From Epiperipatus broadwayi (lineage: Eukaryota > Onychophora > Udeonychophora > Euonychophora > Peripatidae), in assembly GCA_028023455.1 (NCBI GenBank), contig JAQFVV010006222.1, forward strand, positions 856,001 through 920,000: a stretch of DNA of 64,000 nucleotides, given 5' to 3'. Under the pieces are notes generated by a model that worked only from the letters and a program-made list of their open reading frames with translations, made no database searches and was not told the DNA's origin. This document shows, piece after piece, positions 37,577 to 49,685 of this stretch (position 1 is the first letter of the stretch; each line of letters begins with the position of its first letter). Made by a program: the position numbers and the translations under genes.

Positions 37577-37737
37577 TAATGCATATTTTTGAAAATTTGT
37601 CAATCCTATATTGGAATTTTGCAAATTATTTCTTCTAATTAATAAACAATTACCTGAGACCTATTTCCAATATACCTAAAAAAGTATTCCATGCATATCA
37701 TTGTTATTTGTGGTTATAATCTACATCATCACTTTCA

Positions 37738-40265
37738 ACTATTATAAATCCAATGCAAGATTGTCTGTAATAGTTTAATCAAGTTTCTCCAATCCATGAC
37801 ATCTCTTCTCTGCATCATACCATCAAACTTCCTTATTTTCTTTATCTACCTCACTTGTAATCTCTTTCAGATATTTTAGAATCTCTTAGGATCGAGTTTA
37901 AGACTTCAGCTATCTAACTATCACAATCTCTTCTAATAATATGTCTAGACTATTACAATCTTAATTCTTTCAATATCAATGAAACTTATTTGTTCTCTCA
38001 CTAAAGTATTTGACTGTAATCCCTTCTTGCTATTTTCAACAAACATTTTTCTATACTTCTTTGAGTATTATGAACTGGTAAAATACATACATTAAAAACT
38101 TCATTTTCAAACCCATAGGCACATGTTCTTTTAATAGTCAATTATTTTTATCAAAAACATTCCACCCAAGTTTAATTCTATGATTAAACTCATCCATTAT
38201 GTTTCCATCTGTATTAATAATGTGATGAGTATTTGAAATTATTAATTTTTAATTCATGATTATTAATCTTTGATTTTCTGAAAAAATCTGTTAAACATTA
38301 TTTTAGTTTTTATTTTTAGTCCTACTTTCACCTTATAACTCTTGCAACATTTCATGAGGCTCTCAAGCACTATTAGTAAAAAAAACCAACTTATCAACAG
38401 CAAAATCTAGACGACTTAATTATTTTCTATGTACTCTTTATTTCTTTAACTTCCCATTTTGACCCACAAAATACTTATTGTAAAATTGATACAAAAAAAA
38501 CTTTAGAAATATGACCATGTTGTAACATTTATCAACGTTAATCTTCTTAGTGCCACCATGTAATCTAATTACTGTTGTTGAATTTTGATAGTCTTCAGAA
38601 TATGACAGCATCCCAATTCAATATCTTAATGATCTAAAAGTTTAGTCACAGTGGAAATGCTTATAGAATCAAATGTCTTCATAATCAATAAATCCAATGC
38701 ATTTTTTATATTCATTGGATTTTTTATAATTGCTCGTAATACTTGAATATGCTCCACTGTACTAAAATGCAACTTATTCTTCTACTTGATTTGAATGCTG
38801 AGTTGTAATTACATTTCTATCACTTTTCTTAAATATATTTATTATTAGTGCATTCCTCCAATCACCTGATCCCATGTCTATTATTTAGAAATTTGGTATA
38901 TAGTTTTGACAAAAAAATTCTATTTTCATTTGCTTGTTTTAAAATATCAATATTTTCACCATTTCCTGGAGCTTTTCCCTTCTTCATATACTTAATTTCA
39001 TATCTCACTTCTTCATTTAAAATATTTGGCAATTCATGTGTAATAATTACAGTGATTACTTTATTCTTTTTTATAACTATATATTTCTTTGTAGAACTCT
39101 TCACTACATTCTATGGTGTTGTATCTCTTTTAAATAATATACTTTGATCTTTTCTCCATATTGTTGAAATAACTTTTCTTCCAATATGAAATCTTGTTTA
39201 TGCTTTTGAAACTTTTTCTCTTCTGTTTCAATTGAAAATTTGCTGGTTATTTTTTATAGCAGCTAACATTATTGCAATTCTTAAAAAAGTATTAGGTATT
39301 TTATTGATTTCATTAACTTTGAATCACCTTCAAAGTCTATCAATATTTTAAAATAATTTGAAAGTTTTAAATTCATTGGTATGTTTCTGTCAAAATTGTT
39401 TTGTTTTTTTTAAAATAATTTTCATCTCTCTAGTTTTACATTAACATGTCATAACCGCTTAACATGTTGAATCAATTAAAAATGCTACAATACTGAAATG
39501 CATATTTTCTGTTAGCCAAAGAATAATTCTATTTTACTGGACTTTCATTTGGATGTTCCATAACAATTTTTTAAGTTTATAATTTTTATCACATAAAGAA
39601 TTCATAATATATATTTTTTTTCTGTAAATTCCCTAAGTCTGTGTTTTCTCATATTTATGTCACCATAGCAAAATTTGCATTTCATTTTCCAAATGCAGTG
39701 ATAAGATGACCAATCACAATTTAAAAATTTTGTTTAGTACATACAAAAGCACTTTATACATCTGTATAAAACTCCTCAGTTGGAGCATATATTTTAATTA
39801 TCTACATTTGGTATCCTTCATTAAAATAAATAGCTAATCTTACCATCCAATCGATATACTACTAATATCCATGATGTTATTCTTCCACTTTTTTATTTAT
39901 AATACATTCCATTTCATTTGTGCTTCCAAAACTTGTGTCTTTAAAGTAAACTATATTTCCATTTTTCAAATCACTTGACTCTTCACTTATTCTTCTAACT
40001 TCAAGAAGTCTAACAAAATCCCATTTAGCATTAGGCAATTCTTTTTCTAATTTGTGTGACCTTCCTTCACTTGAAAGTGATCTACAATTTTCAATAACTA
40101 AATAAAAAGTTTCTACAATTTTAAATAACTAAATAAAAAGTCATCATTAAATGACAACCTAGGTGCATAATTATTCTTGGCATCTTCTATTTTTGGCTGC
40201 CATCTATTGTCTTCACTGATGACTTTCCAGCTTCATAGAAATAAGGGCCATAATTTACTTTTGTC
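37738..40265 (-). pseudogene. RTE-type LINE, nearly full-length decayed copy
   Basis: Read on the minus strand from about 40265, the order is that of an RTE protein. The endonuclease N-terminus has LEKELPNAKWDF and the catalytic-Glu segment LLEVRR (about 40000-40080). The pre-polymerase segment EVRYEIKYMKKGKAPGNGE follows, with LSKLYTKFLNNR after it (38862-39050). The DNA that corresponds to the 10267-11120 copy then runs down to about 37738. Many stops and frameshifts scatter the frame. Length (about 2.5 kb) approaches the usual 3 kb or so of the family. Plus-strand frames in this interval are shadows. A short duplication (AATAACTAAATAAAAAGT twice) lies at 40090-40142. Confidence 0.8.
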
Positions 40266-40660
40266 TGGCATAATGGCAAATATCTAAAAAAAATCCTTCA
40301 TGCATTCATTCAAGAAATATCAATTAATGTTACTTAAGGATTATAAGGCACCAGAAAAAAGACCATGGTGTTTCATGGTCTCAAAAACTCAAAAGTAAAA
40401 AAAAACCAATAAACTTAATGTACTGGGTGATGTATATTGATGAATAGCCCATCAAATGTAAGATTTTTATAAAAAAAAATTGCATAGTGATAAATGCTCC
40501 AATGAAATGAACATTAAGAATTCGACCTCATCGGTTCCCTTAAGAACTTAGTGATAAATCAGTCTCCTTGCAAATAATACCAAACTTCTTACCCAAACCA
40601 ATGTGTATAGACTTGGATATAAAAATATATAAAGTATTTTCCTCAAGGTTTGTATTCTAG
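40266..40660. other. AT-rich DNA, nothing recognised
   Basis: No supported feature. Confidence 0.5.
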
Positions 40661-40886
40661 TTGTATTTTTATATTGGATTATCTCCATCATCTAATATGC
40701 ATATTGAAGTACACCTGAAGAAGAGAGGAGAATAATACCTCTTGAAACATTGTGCATATACTAACCTGTTTGATGTACTATTACTAACAGTTGAATGTAT
40801 TTGGAATATTGAAATAAAGTTAAATTTTTCTAAAGACATTTAATACACATATTAGATGATGGAAATAGTCCAATATAAAAATATAT
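40661..40886. mobile_element. MITE-like element with ~40-bp inverted ends
   Basis: TTTTTATATTGGATTATCTC at the left is mirrored by a GAAATAGTCCAATATAAAAA end at the right. The adjoining CATCATCTAATATG is likewise mirrored. The total is about 226 bp with no reading frame. Confidence 0.65.
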
Positions 40887-41192
40887 AAAGTATGTCTGAC
40901 CTTTATAATTTCCTCTAGGAGATGTCTGTTTAGGAAGTATTACTTATGAATGATATTCTAGGGTTTCATACTACCACTGTATCAATAATACAATTTATTA
41001 AATAACATTATTTCATAATAATTCCTGTTTCATTTCTTAAATCTTTTTAATATACACAGTTAATGCAAATCATTTACCAAATAAGTTTCATGACAGATAT
41101 CAGCAAAATATATTTTGTTCTAAATCATTTTATAGCAGGTCACCAAAACTCAAACCACCAATATCTTTATCTAAATAGTACAATGTTATATA

Positions 41193-41445
41193 TATTAGAG
41201 GGAATTTAATTCAGACTTTCAAGCTCGTATAAGATATACATGATTACATATGTGTAGAAAAAATAAATGATCTCAAATAAATGTATTTTGTGCTAAACCA
41301 GCACTAGTCAGTTGGTCCAGATCATCATCTCCCACACAGTATTCAGCCTTGTGTTCCAACATCAGATTTTCAATGATATTTTTGAAGAGTTGAAGTGTAG
41401 TGAAGACTGAAGCGTAACCATTAAAATTTTGAAGATTTTATATAT
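41193..41445. repeat. R440 dispersed repeat, copy F (rearranged)
   Basis: A plus-orientation half (about 41205-41340: CAGACTTTCAAGCTC, CAGTTGGTCCAGATCATCAT, CTCCCACAC) is followed by a minus-orientation piece (41345-41440: ACATCAGATTTTCAATGATA, GAAGAGTTGAAGTG, TTGAAGATTTTATATAT). This is a partial palindromic arrangement like copy B and the 17394 foldback. Confidence 0.6.
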
Positions 41446-41757
41446 TTATATATATTGAAATGGTAAATCTGATTCAGATTTGCCGTTTCACGGTCTGACC
41501 CACCTAATTATTTATTTTACTAACATTTTCTTTTTTTTTATTATTCTAAAAAAAACATTTTTTAAACATTTTTAACTATCCTGAATAAATCCTATAATTT
41601 ATTTTGGATCATAATTGTACTAACACTTATTCTATTTTATTATTAAAAGAAAAAAATTCAAATAATTAACTTTGAATTTTTTTTATATATTTTAGATATA
41701 CTGTATATGTTTAAAATGCTTTATTTTTAGTTCAAGAATTCAAGATGGCCTTTTTGA

Positions 41758-41952
41758 AAAGATTTGTACCTCGATAAGAAGTTTAAAATAAATGTTTAAA
41801 TTAAAAGCATTGATAAATTACCAAAATCCATTCACTGTGGAATCTCTATTCATTAATTAGTAGAGATTCTACATTGTTATCTAAATTAAAAACTAATATA
41901 AAATTAGATTGAAATATATTAATCCTTATCGAGGTACAAACTTTCTAAAATT
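41758..41952. mobile_element. MITE with TTTGTACCTCGATAAG inverted ends
   Basis: GATTTGTACCTCGATAAG (about 41761-41778) is mirrored by CTTATCGAGGTACAAACT (about 41927-41944). A second hairpin in the middle pairs GAATCTCTA with TAGAGATTC (41840-41870). About 195 bp, non-coding. Confidence 0.65.
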
Positions 41953-42489
41953 AGAATAAAAACAATTGCTATTGTTTTCTAAAAGATCACCTGAGGCAGT
42001 AGGAAGTAATAAATAGTGGCCCTTTTTAGACAGAGAGTGACCAGACACGAGACAGAGAACAGACAGAGTTGTAGAAAGCACGCTATGATGATCGAGGAGT
42101 AAAACAGGGTAATCGCTGCCCTTTCCCTCCTGAGACCCGAAATCTTCCGTTATGCTGCTGCCAGAACATGCCATCAACTGCCATAAGCCATCAATGTTCG
42201 CCCGCAGAACTCATCCCGGGGAGCACCAAGGTAGTCATCCAGATTTGACCAAAGTATTATTAGAATGTAAATATAATTTCGTAAAGCTTTAAAATGTCAA
42301 AAGTTAATGTTTATTAAGGATCTTTTTTTTTAACTGTCTCTTTAACCTGTTCTTTTAAATTATTTATAATGTTTTTCCTTTTGATAACTCAAGCTCACAA
42401 TAATTTTCTAATATTTTTAATTGAATATGAATTTATTTGTTTTATATTAATTTTAGCATGAGATTATTTCATGCTTTGATTTTTTTTTT
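41953..42489. other. Locally GC-richer stretch, no gene identified
   Basis: 42000-42245 is markedly less AT-rich and has several CpGs. A minus-strand open frame of 83 codons (42177-41926) runs across the end of the adjacent MITE, which argues against a host protein. It could be part of a larger transposon or an exon relic. Confidence 0.4.
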
Positions 42490-44470
42490 GTATTTCGACA
42501 AGCTTCACTCGCGGGGGCTCAGAGTAATTTGCTAAGAGAGCAAACTATGTTTTATTAGAGGGAGTTCGGGAAAGAACGATTTAATTTTAAAATAAAATAA
42601 TTTTGATCTATTTTATTTCGCAAGTGAAGTTATGTCGAATATATATATATTTCTAAACTAAATCTACCGTAATTTCTTAAATAAATTTATTATAGATTTC
42701 CCACAATGGGATTCTATAATTTTATATTTCTGTAATTCAAAATAGAATAAAATATGCTATAGATTTTTGACCTAGTAACAGCGCCGCTGGATAGCGTCAG
42801 TTAATTATCATGCATTTTTTTTAAGTTAGGAAAGAGGGAAGGGGGGATTTTTTCGAGAATTAAATTCCCTTATTTCTATAAGTATGTTTTTTTTTTTTGT
42901 ATGTTAAATATTTATATAAAGTAGTTGTTTACGCAGGTTGTTCTCTATGCAGTATTAGATCATTTTAAGGCTATTTAATTATAATTCGTTCCTATTTAAT
43001 AATTATAAGATCTCGGGTTAATAAAGAATGCTTGGAGTCTCATGAACAGACCTAAAACGGTCATAGATTTTGTGATTTGGAGTTAGCTTCCATTCTTCGC
43101 ATACGCCTGTGAAACGGACAGCGTGTTTGAGATAGAGTTGGTTTGTCAGCAGAATTCGTAGAGGCGAATATGAGGACTCTCTGTAATTCCTATCTCCTAT
43201 CGATACATGGACACGACATGTGGACGTATCGATTTTCCTTTTATTCTTCGTTGGAATAGACATACGAGTGTCCGTAATCCGGCTCGTATTTTCTTACTTA
43301 CGTTTCTTCTCTCCATTTTGCATTCGTATATTTATTAACCCGACATTATTTTGCTTTTATTTTGCCTATCTAATACGTAAGCCATAGGGAGATGATTCTA
43401 CCGAAAGGATCTTCGACCTGAGTAATCGACTCTTTTGTTCGTTTGCGTAATTAGTTAAAATCGTTTGGTTTTGGCTAATTCACGGTATATTTCATTATAG
43501 GTATGATTTTAGTTGTAAGTCCAACTAAAGTGACTTGTTTGCTTTGATAATTAACTGATAGATTTTTTTATTATAATCGCTTACAGTTTTAAAGTTATTT
43601 ATAAGCTATGCCAGCAAGGTCCACTAATGTCATAAAACATTAGTTGTTGAAAATCCAAATTATTAATTTTATAAAGATAAATAAAAATCAATTTTTTTTA
43701 TATATATGTTAATGGAGTAAGACGTCAAATTAGTCTTACTACAATCGTCTATTTAATTAATATCTTTTTCAATAGAAATGTTTTTTTAAGTCATTCTTAT
43801 ATATGTGCGTTAGGCAGATGTTTAAACCTATCGCTATATTATAAGCTTGTAATAAATGTGCACGGGGAATTTTGAAATCCGTGGTCATTTAATTATGAAA
43901 TAATTTTTGCTATTTTAAAAAAAAAAGAGAATAAATGTAAACAAAATGAAAGATGTATAAACTTCACAAAATAAATTGTACAAAGTCAATAACGTCAATG
44001 CTGACCGCTAATAAAAATAAAGTCGTCAGGAACTCATATAATTATGAAGTTAATTTAAAAATTGTATTTTTGTTTTTTTTTTTGAGCTTGAGTTTAAACT
44101 AATGTAAAATAACTAATGTAGAATGTCCAATGATTTTAAATATATATATAACTAAAACAAACTTCCAGTGTTCTCGAATCATTTTATTTACTTTTATTTT
44201 AAATAAATTTTGATTTTTAAACATACCTATCAACCAATCACCCAAGTTCTCATTTAAATGTAATAAAATCGAATCTCATGCTTTAAGACCCAGCTGCCGG
44301 CACAGTGAAAATAAAGGAATTCGATCGTATCGTCGAGAAAGGCTATTGATTAGATCTTTGACCTGGGGATATAGGTAAATAGGGCAGAATTCATGATGTA
44401 CCTGATTTATCTATCTTGTACATGGTCGGACTCGAGGTACTTTACCTGTATTCAGGGGTTTGTTGGATCG
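42480..44470. other. Island of normal CpG frequency
   Basis: In 42500-43500 I count roughly 40 CpGs, close to or above the number expected from its base composition, whereas stretches such as 20000-21000 have almost none. This may mark unmethylated DNA such as a promoter/first-exon region, or a young insertion. A minus-strand frame of 81 codons (43263-43018) lies within it but shows no recognisable domain. No TATA box, splice pair or initiator could be assigned. Confidence 0.45.
42491..42642. mobile_element. MITE-like element with TTCGAC...AAGTGAAG inverted ends
   Basis: TATTTCGACAAGCTTCACTC at 42491-42510 is mirrored by GCAAGTGAAGTTATGTCGAA at about 42620-42639. About 152 bp, no coding sequence. 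It marks the left edge of the CpG-normal island. Confidence 0.55.
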
Positions 44471-44500
44471 ATGTGTGTTTTTCGACCGGTACAATATATA
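44340..44500 (+). repeat. Head module of the R440-associated repeat
   Basis: About 150 bp ending TTTTTCGACCGGTACAATAT. A reverse-complement relative lies at 53045-53205, sharing TAAATAGGGCA, AATTCATGATG, TCGAGGTACTTT and CGACCGGTACAATATA. Here it is followed directly by R440 copy G. It is GC-richer than its neighbours. It may be the 5' part of a larger composite retroposon. Confidence 0.55.
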
Positions 44501-44685
44501 TATTTTGTGTATGAGATGATGATATGGATCAACTGATGAGCACTGGTTCAGCATGAAATACGTATATTGAAGATCATTTATCTTTTTCACATGTACGTGG
44601 GCATGTATATCAGTTGTAAGATGGAGTGAATAGCTGTAGCGAGCTTGAAATTCTGAGTTAAATACCTTCTAATTATATTAAATTC
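44501..44685 (-). repeat. R440 dispersed repeat, copy G
   Basis: Minus-orientation copy with GATGATGATATGGATCAACT, GCACTGGTTCAGCATGAAAT, TATCTTTTTCACATG and GCTTGAAATTCTG, starting immediately after the head module. Confidence 0.65.
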
Positions 44686-46034
44686 AGTATAGACAATATA
44701 AATGCATTTAAATATTATATATATATATAGCATTTAAAAAAATCTGATATCCATAATTATGAACCTTTAAAAGCATATATATGAATTTGAAACTTAACTG
44801 TTCACAACAATACAATTTTTATTAAATCTAATAGTTCATGAACATTGTAAAAGAAATATCTATGAAATCTACATCACTTCAACATTCACTCAACAATGGC
44901 ATTTCAAACAGTAATCAATTGAATGATTTATAACAATTTATTATTTTATTTCATAGTTAATAAGGGCAAAACATGATAACTATCATATTTGAACACTACA
45001 AATTCCCCTGAAAATCTTCAATTAAATTCTTTTGCAACATCGTTACCCATATCATTCCTACCAATACATTAAAGCAAATCCTTTCATAATATAAACATGA
45101 CATTATATATTAGTTATACGTAATGATAAAATCTTTTACAGGTATTTTGAAACTTGCAACCATTTTGGATAACATCTATTTAAGTTTAACCTAAAAGATA
45201 ATTAATATAAAAAAAATATGATGATGTTATTTTTATCCATTAAAAACTATGTATATTATCCATTACACTTTCATTTTTGAAAAATAAAAATTATGTTTTA
45301 AAACTAACAGATGATATTCTGGTATAAATTTTATTTTATTAGTATTAGATAATTATTGCATTAATTAATTTCATAAAACAAATAAATGGATCCCCTTTCT
45401 TTCATCATTTTTACAATGAACTGATAAAAGAAGTTCTGAAGACATGGCAAGGTGGTCAAAACTATATGATTGTTCAAATAAAAAATAAACTTCAGTATTG
45501 GAAAAGTAAAAAGGGTTTATTTATTTCTGTTATTATATATTTACCTACTAAAATATATAACTATGGATGTTTATCAATTGTATCATCAATCTATATATAT
45601 ATCAGTTATAAGTTTTGATACAACCATTAATACAAACACAGTATGATAATTTTAGCAGTCATCAACCAATGTTGTGTCCAAATAATATAACTTGCCAATA
45701 AAATCAATTAATATAATAAAACAATAATGTCAATTAAAATAAATCATGTAAAAATACATTTTGGTTCTTTAAACAAATAGTGTCTTTAATTGGTTTTGAA
45801 ATTAAAGCATCAAATATTCTTATGAAATATTAATCACAAAGGATGATAGTGTACATTATAGCAATAAACTATTATCATTTTATTACATCAATTGAATTAT
45901 TAATATTTCTATTATGAATCTTCTGCTAAATGCATGTGTTTAATCCTGTACAAAAAAATTAGTTCATTATTTTTACATTTACATTTCAATTCATACTTAT
46001 TTTAATTTAATCTAATATTAATTAAATTTTTAAA
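44686..46034. other. AT-rich intergenic DNA
   Basis: No supported feature. Confidence 0.55.
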
Positions 46035-46503
46035 ATGGACCAAGAATTGCCAAAAGGATGGGAGAAGCTGATGAGCCATTCCACTGGTCATCCATATTAT
46101 TTGAATATGTATACCAAAGAAAGTCAGTGGGAACACCTAACAGAGCCGGCCAGTCTTGCTGCTGCTCATAATGAGCAGGTAACTTGCTCACATTTATTGG
46201 TCAAATACCAGGATTCAAGCAGACCTTCATCATAGCAGGAAGAAAATATTACCCAAACTAAAAATGAAGCTTTGGAAATGCTTAAAAAATTATCATGAAA
46301 AAATTTCTTCCGCAAAGGCCACTTTTCAAGAGTTGACATATAGCAATTGCAGCTCTGCTAAGCAAGGGAGAGATTTGGGTCCAATTGGTCATGATGCTAT
46401 GCAAAAACCTTTTGAAGAAGCAGCATTTGCATTGAAAGTGGGCGAGTTTAGTGAACCTGTTTCTACTGATTCAGGTGTGCATATCATCCTGCAGACAGCA
46501 TAG
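46035..46503 (+). pseudogene. PIN1: Pin1-type peptidyl-prolyl isomerase, processed pseudogene
   Basis: Intronless copy of a Pin1 (parvulin) coding sequence. The N-terminal WW domain is complete, with [18 protein letters not shown] and SQWEHL holding both tryptophans. A short linker and the catalytic domain follow ([38 protein letters not shown]), keeping the histidines, the active-site cysteine and the serine of this family. Pin1 isomerises phospho-Ser/Thr-Pro bonds in the nucleus. It is dead: the codon for the Trp after RPSS is TAG (46233-46235), a one-base shift occurs in an A run near 46290, about two codons are missing before TYSNCSS, and one of the two phosphate-binding arginines is Ser. 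Absence of introns suggests retroposition of mRNA. A poly-A run near 46868 could be the old tail, but no target-site duplication was found. Confidence 0.85.
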
Positions 46504-49492
46504 ACAATTCTTTGATCTCTTCACCAGTGCTGCTGCATGCTGCCACTCTACCAGCCATGACTAGCACATTAAAATTCAGTATATCAGAAACTGAGCCGTT
46601 TTATGTTTGAACATATCAAGCATATAAGTTACATAGCTCTGAAGATGATAAAATACATCAGCTCTTGCAAAATAAATTGTTTTTAATAATTTATTTACAA
46701 TATGATTCAAGTGAATTTATTGTTTAATTAATTGCTTTTTTGTTGTCTATTTCATTTTCATTTAGATTAGAAAGCAATATGGCTACTAGCCATTAATGTT
46801 TCAAGAAACTTCTTTTTTTTTTTAATTATTTTTTTATAATTTATTTATATATAAACTAAGAGAAGTAAAAAAAAAAGATTATAAAACATATTTTCATTGT
46901 GACAATTATGTTCCATCATTATATTAACTTGTGTTTTCTTCCTCTTCCAAGCTCTCATTTTTTGTCATTTCCTTTATAATTGCTTTATGCTTTCAGCATA
47001 CATCTAATGATATATAATTAAAGAAAAGATGATATCAGTGGATATGTTGTCATATATTGTAGTTAAGCTTATAATATGTATATGTTGTCATATATTGTAG
47101 TTAAGCTTATAATCCATAGTTGTTGGATTTTTAATGCCTGCTACCATTTGTTATTTCTATTTTGATTAGTTAATGAGTCTGTTTATTATACAAATGCCTG
47201 TTAAACATCTTTATTTTTAAGAAAAAAATTAAAGATGCATTCACAAAATATTAAATTATATTTAATATTTTTTTATTTATAACTAATATATATATACATT
47301 TTTATTATTTTGCAAAAAGCCTGTGATATCACTTTCATTATTTAGCATTGTGGTGGAGAACTTAATAAACAAATACTATTTGTGATACATTTACCATAAA
47401 TTTATTCTTTGTGACGTTATATGTAGCTTCCAGTTTAAATTTTATTAAAATAGAGGATTTGTAAATGAAATGCTGATGAAGGTATAGTTTCTCATTTAGC
47501 TCATGAGATATAAATGCAATTTCCTATAATAAAAAAAAAAGCAAAAGTATGGATACAACATTCAGTTCTGTTGATCAATATCTAATTTGTTTGGTGTTGA
47601 AAGATTCAGTTATTTAACATGTGTTTTTAATGTAGTTGCAAGTTATTGCAGCTAACTTATCTCCTCAGGTTTATTAGATTCGATAAGTAGACTTGTAGTT
47701 AAACCTTGTTAAAATACATGTATTAAATAAATTACCAGCAATAAAAAAAAAAATGTATGCATGTTATAGGCAATTATAGCTATTCATTGGTCATTACAGA
47801 TTTTATCTTTTTTATTTGTAAATTTTAAATTTTTATCTTAATCTAAAACTGGTATACAACAATATTAATTTCTATAATTATAACCATTATTTAATTAAGC
47901 TTAGGAAAACAATTTATAATAATAATAGTTAACATAGCTTTACTTAACAATTATTAAAGGCAAAAAATCTAACATTTTAAAAACTATTCTAGTAATATTT
48001 TTTTTGAATTATTATTCTTACTATTGTTTATGAATTACTTATTATAATGATTACATATGTATAGTTCTTATTTTTATAAAATAATTATCAGCAGAATGAT
48101 TTTAAAATTATTCTTAATAAAGCAGTAGTTAATTAAAACTGATGTCATTAAGGTCAATGATTAATTTATTTGTACATTATCAAAATCTTTTTTCGGGGGG
48201 GGGGGGGCTACTAGCCTAATAAAATATTTTATGCTTAAACGTAACTAAAATTATAGTACTGTATTTTTAACTACTGATTAAATTTTGTACAATAAAAAAT
48301 TATCGATGTTAAATTGAAATGAATTTTCCATAGTATTATTACCATTTGTATCTAAAGAGCATAATATTGAAAATGGTTGCAGCTAAAGGTAACTGTTTAC
48401 ATTTATAATGATGAAAATAAAATAGTATAGCCAGGGAGAAAGAGGAATAGAAAGAATATAAAAAAAAAAATAATTTCATAAATATTTAAACCAAACTAAT
48501 ATTTAAAAACCTAAAAAAAACATTGGAAGTTAATATTTTATTTTCATTATTATTTTTTTTTTTTTTTTTGCCTATTTAAAATGAAGGGAGAAATTTTTTT
48601 TTTAAATTAAAGCACATTTTATAAAAGAACAGATGTTCATTTGTACATCACACTTCTTTTACACAGACACTGGAGAAATGTACAGATCAGGATTATGATA
48701 AAAGAGGTCACATCAGAGCTGATTACAGAATTCCAGTCAATTCTGAAGAGAATTCGATAACTTAATAATATTCTAACAGCTGTCTCTTTATAAGAATACA
48801 AAGCTTTGAAATGTTATTTCTAATTTTTATCTCTTTGTTGTCTTTATTTTAAGCTAATAAATGTAATTATTTTGTTAAAAGAAAAATATCCTTTAAGACT
48901 AAGCAAAAACAAAATACTTTAATTTCAACATAAATATATTAATCACTCTAGTATTTTTAGCCTATCTACAAGATTCTATCTCATCCTAAACTTTTCATCG
49001 ATTACTTTTGTTTCAAATAAGGCATATAAGTTTTCTGTTTTTATCTTCCATAGCAATGGTGCGCAGTCTGATATATATACACTCATAAGTTAGAAAAAAA
49101 AGTGATGTGTGGAAAAAGTATATAGTGATGGGAAAAGCATATGAGAATATGTAAAATAAATCACTATTAATTCAAATTATAGGTTTCACTCCTCAGAGTC
49201 CGATGGACTCTAAATATTAAATATAACTTATTATTATTAGTAGTATTCTCAAACAACACTCAAATTTAACATAAACTAGATAGAATAAATGTTAAATAAA
49301 AAATTGAAAGTAAAGTTGAACACATCTTTTATGAATGAATCAAAAAAAAAAAAGAAGCAACATAGTTCATGCAATAGAAGGGCATTTGAGTGTTCAATGG
49401 CCCATTTAAGAGCAACAACCACAACTATATATTTAAAACTTTAATATCAAAATTGGAAAGAAATAAAAATCCTTATGCTGCTCTTCCACAAA
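46504..49492. other. AT-rich DNA; Pin1 3'-UTR-like start, small duplications, G13 run
   Basis: The first 200 bp or so after the Pin1 stop are less AT-rich and may be retroposed 3' UTR, ending near AATAAATTG at 46670. A 38-bp-period duplication (TATGTTGTCATATATTGTAG twice) is at 47043-47115. A 13-G homopolymer lies at 48195-48207. No gene seen. Confidence 0.55.
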
Positions 49493-49685
49493 ATAATAAT
49501 AATTCTTTACAACAGTTATATAATCAAATAATAATGTTATACATAAAAAGCTTTTTTCAGCACCTGCTTTGGTGCCCTTTTCAAATGTTATTCATTTAAA
49601 AAGGGCACCAAAGAGGTGATGAAAAAAGCTTTTTATGTATAAAATTATTTTTTTTATTATATAGCTGTTGTAAAGAATTATTATT
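49493..49685. mobile_element. Long hairpin element with ~93-bp arms
   Basis: Left-arm words TTCTTTACAACAG, TACATAAAAAGCTTTTTTCA and TTGGTGCCCTTTT (49503-49580) are mirrored in order by AAAAGGGCACCAAAG, TGAAAAAAGCTTTTTATGTA and CTGTTGTAAAGAA (49598-49677). The loop is only a few bases. A foldback MITE or a small-RNA-like precursor shape; no transcript evidence. Confidence 0.75.

Noticed and set aside
38848-39147. Plus-strand 99-codon frame
   Set aside because: Shadow of the RTE coding strand (minus), where conserved motifs are found.
41926-42177. 83-codon minus-strand frame as a gene
   Set aside because: It ends inside the terminal repeat of a MITE and has no recognisable domain.
43018-43263. 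81-codon minus-strand frame in the CpG island
   Set aside because: Looks somewhat protein-like but no domain, no splice sites and no start context; kept only as part of the island description.
46264-46503. Separate small gene starting at an ATG inside the Pin1 copy
   Set aside because: It is the frameshifted continuation of the Pin1 retropseudogene.
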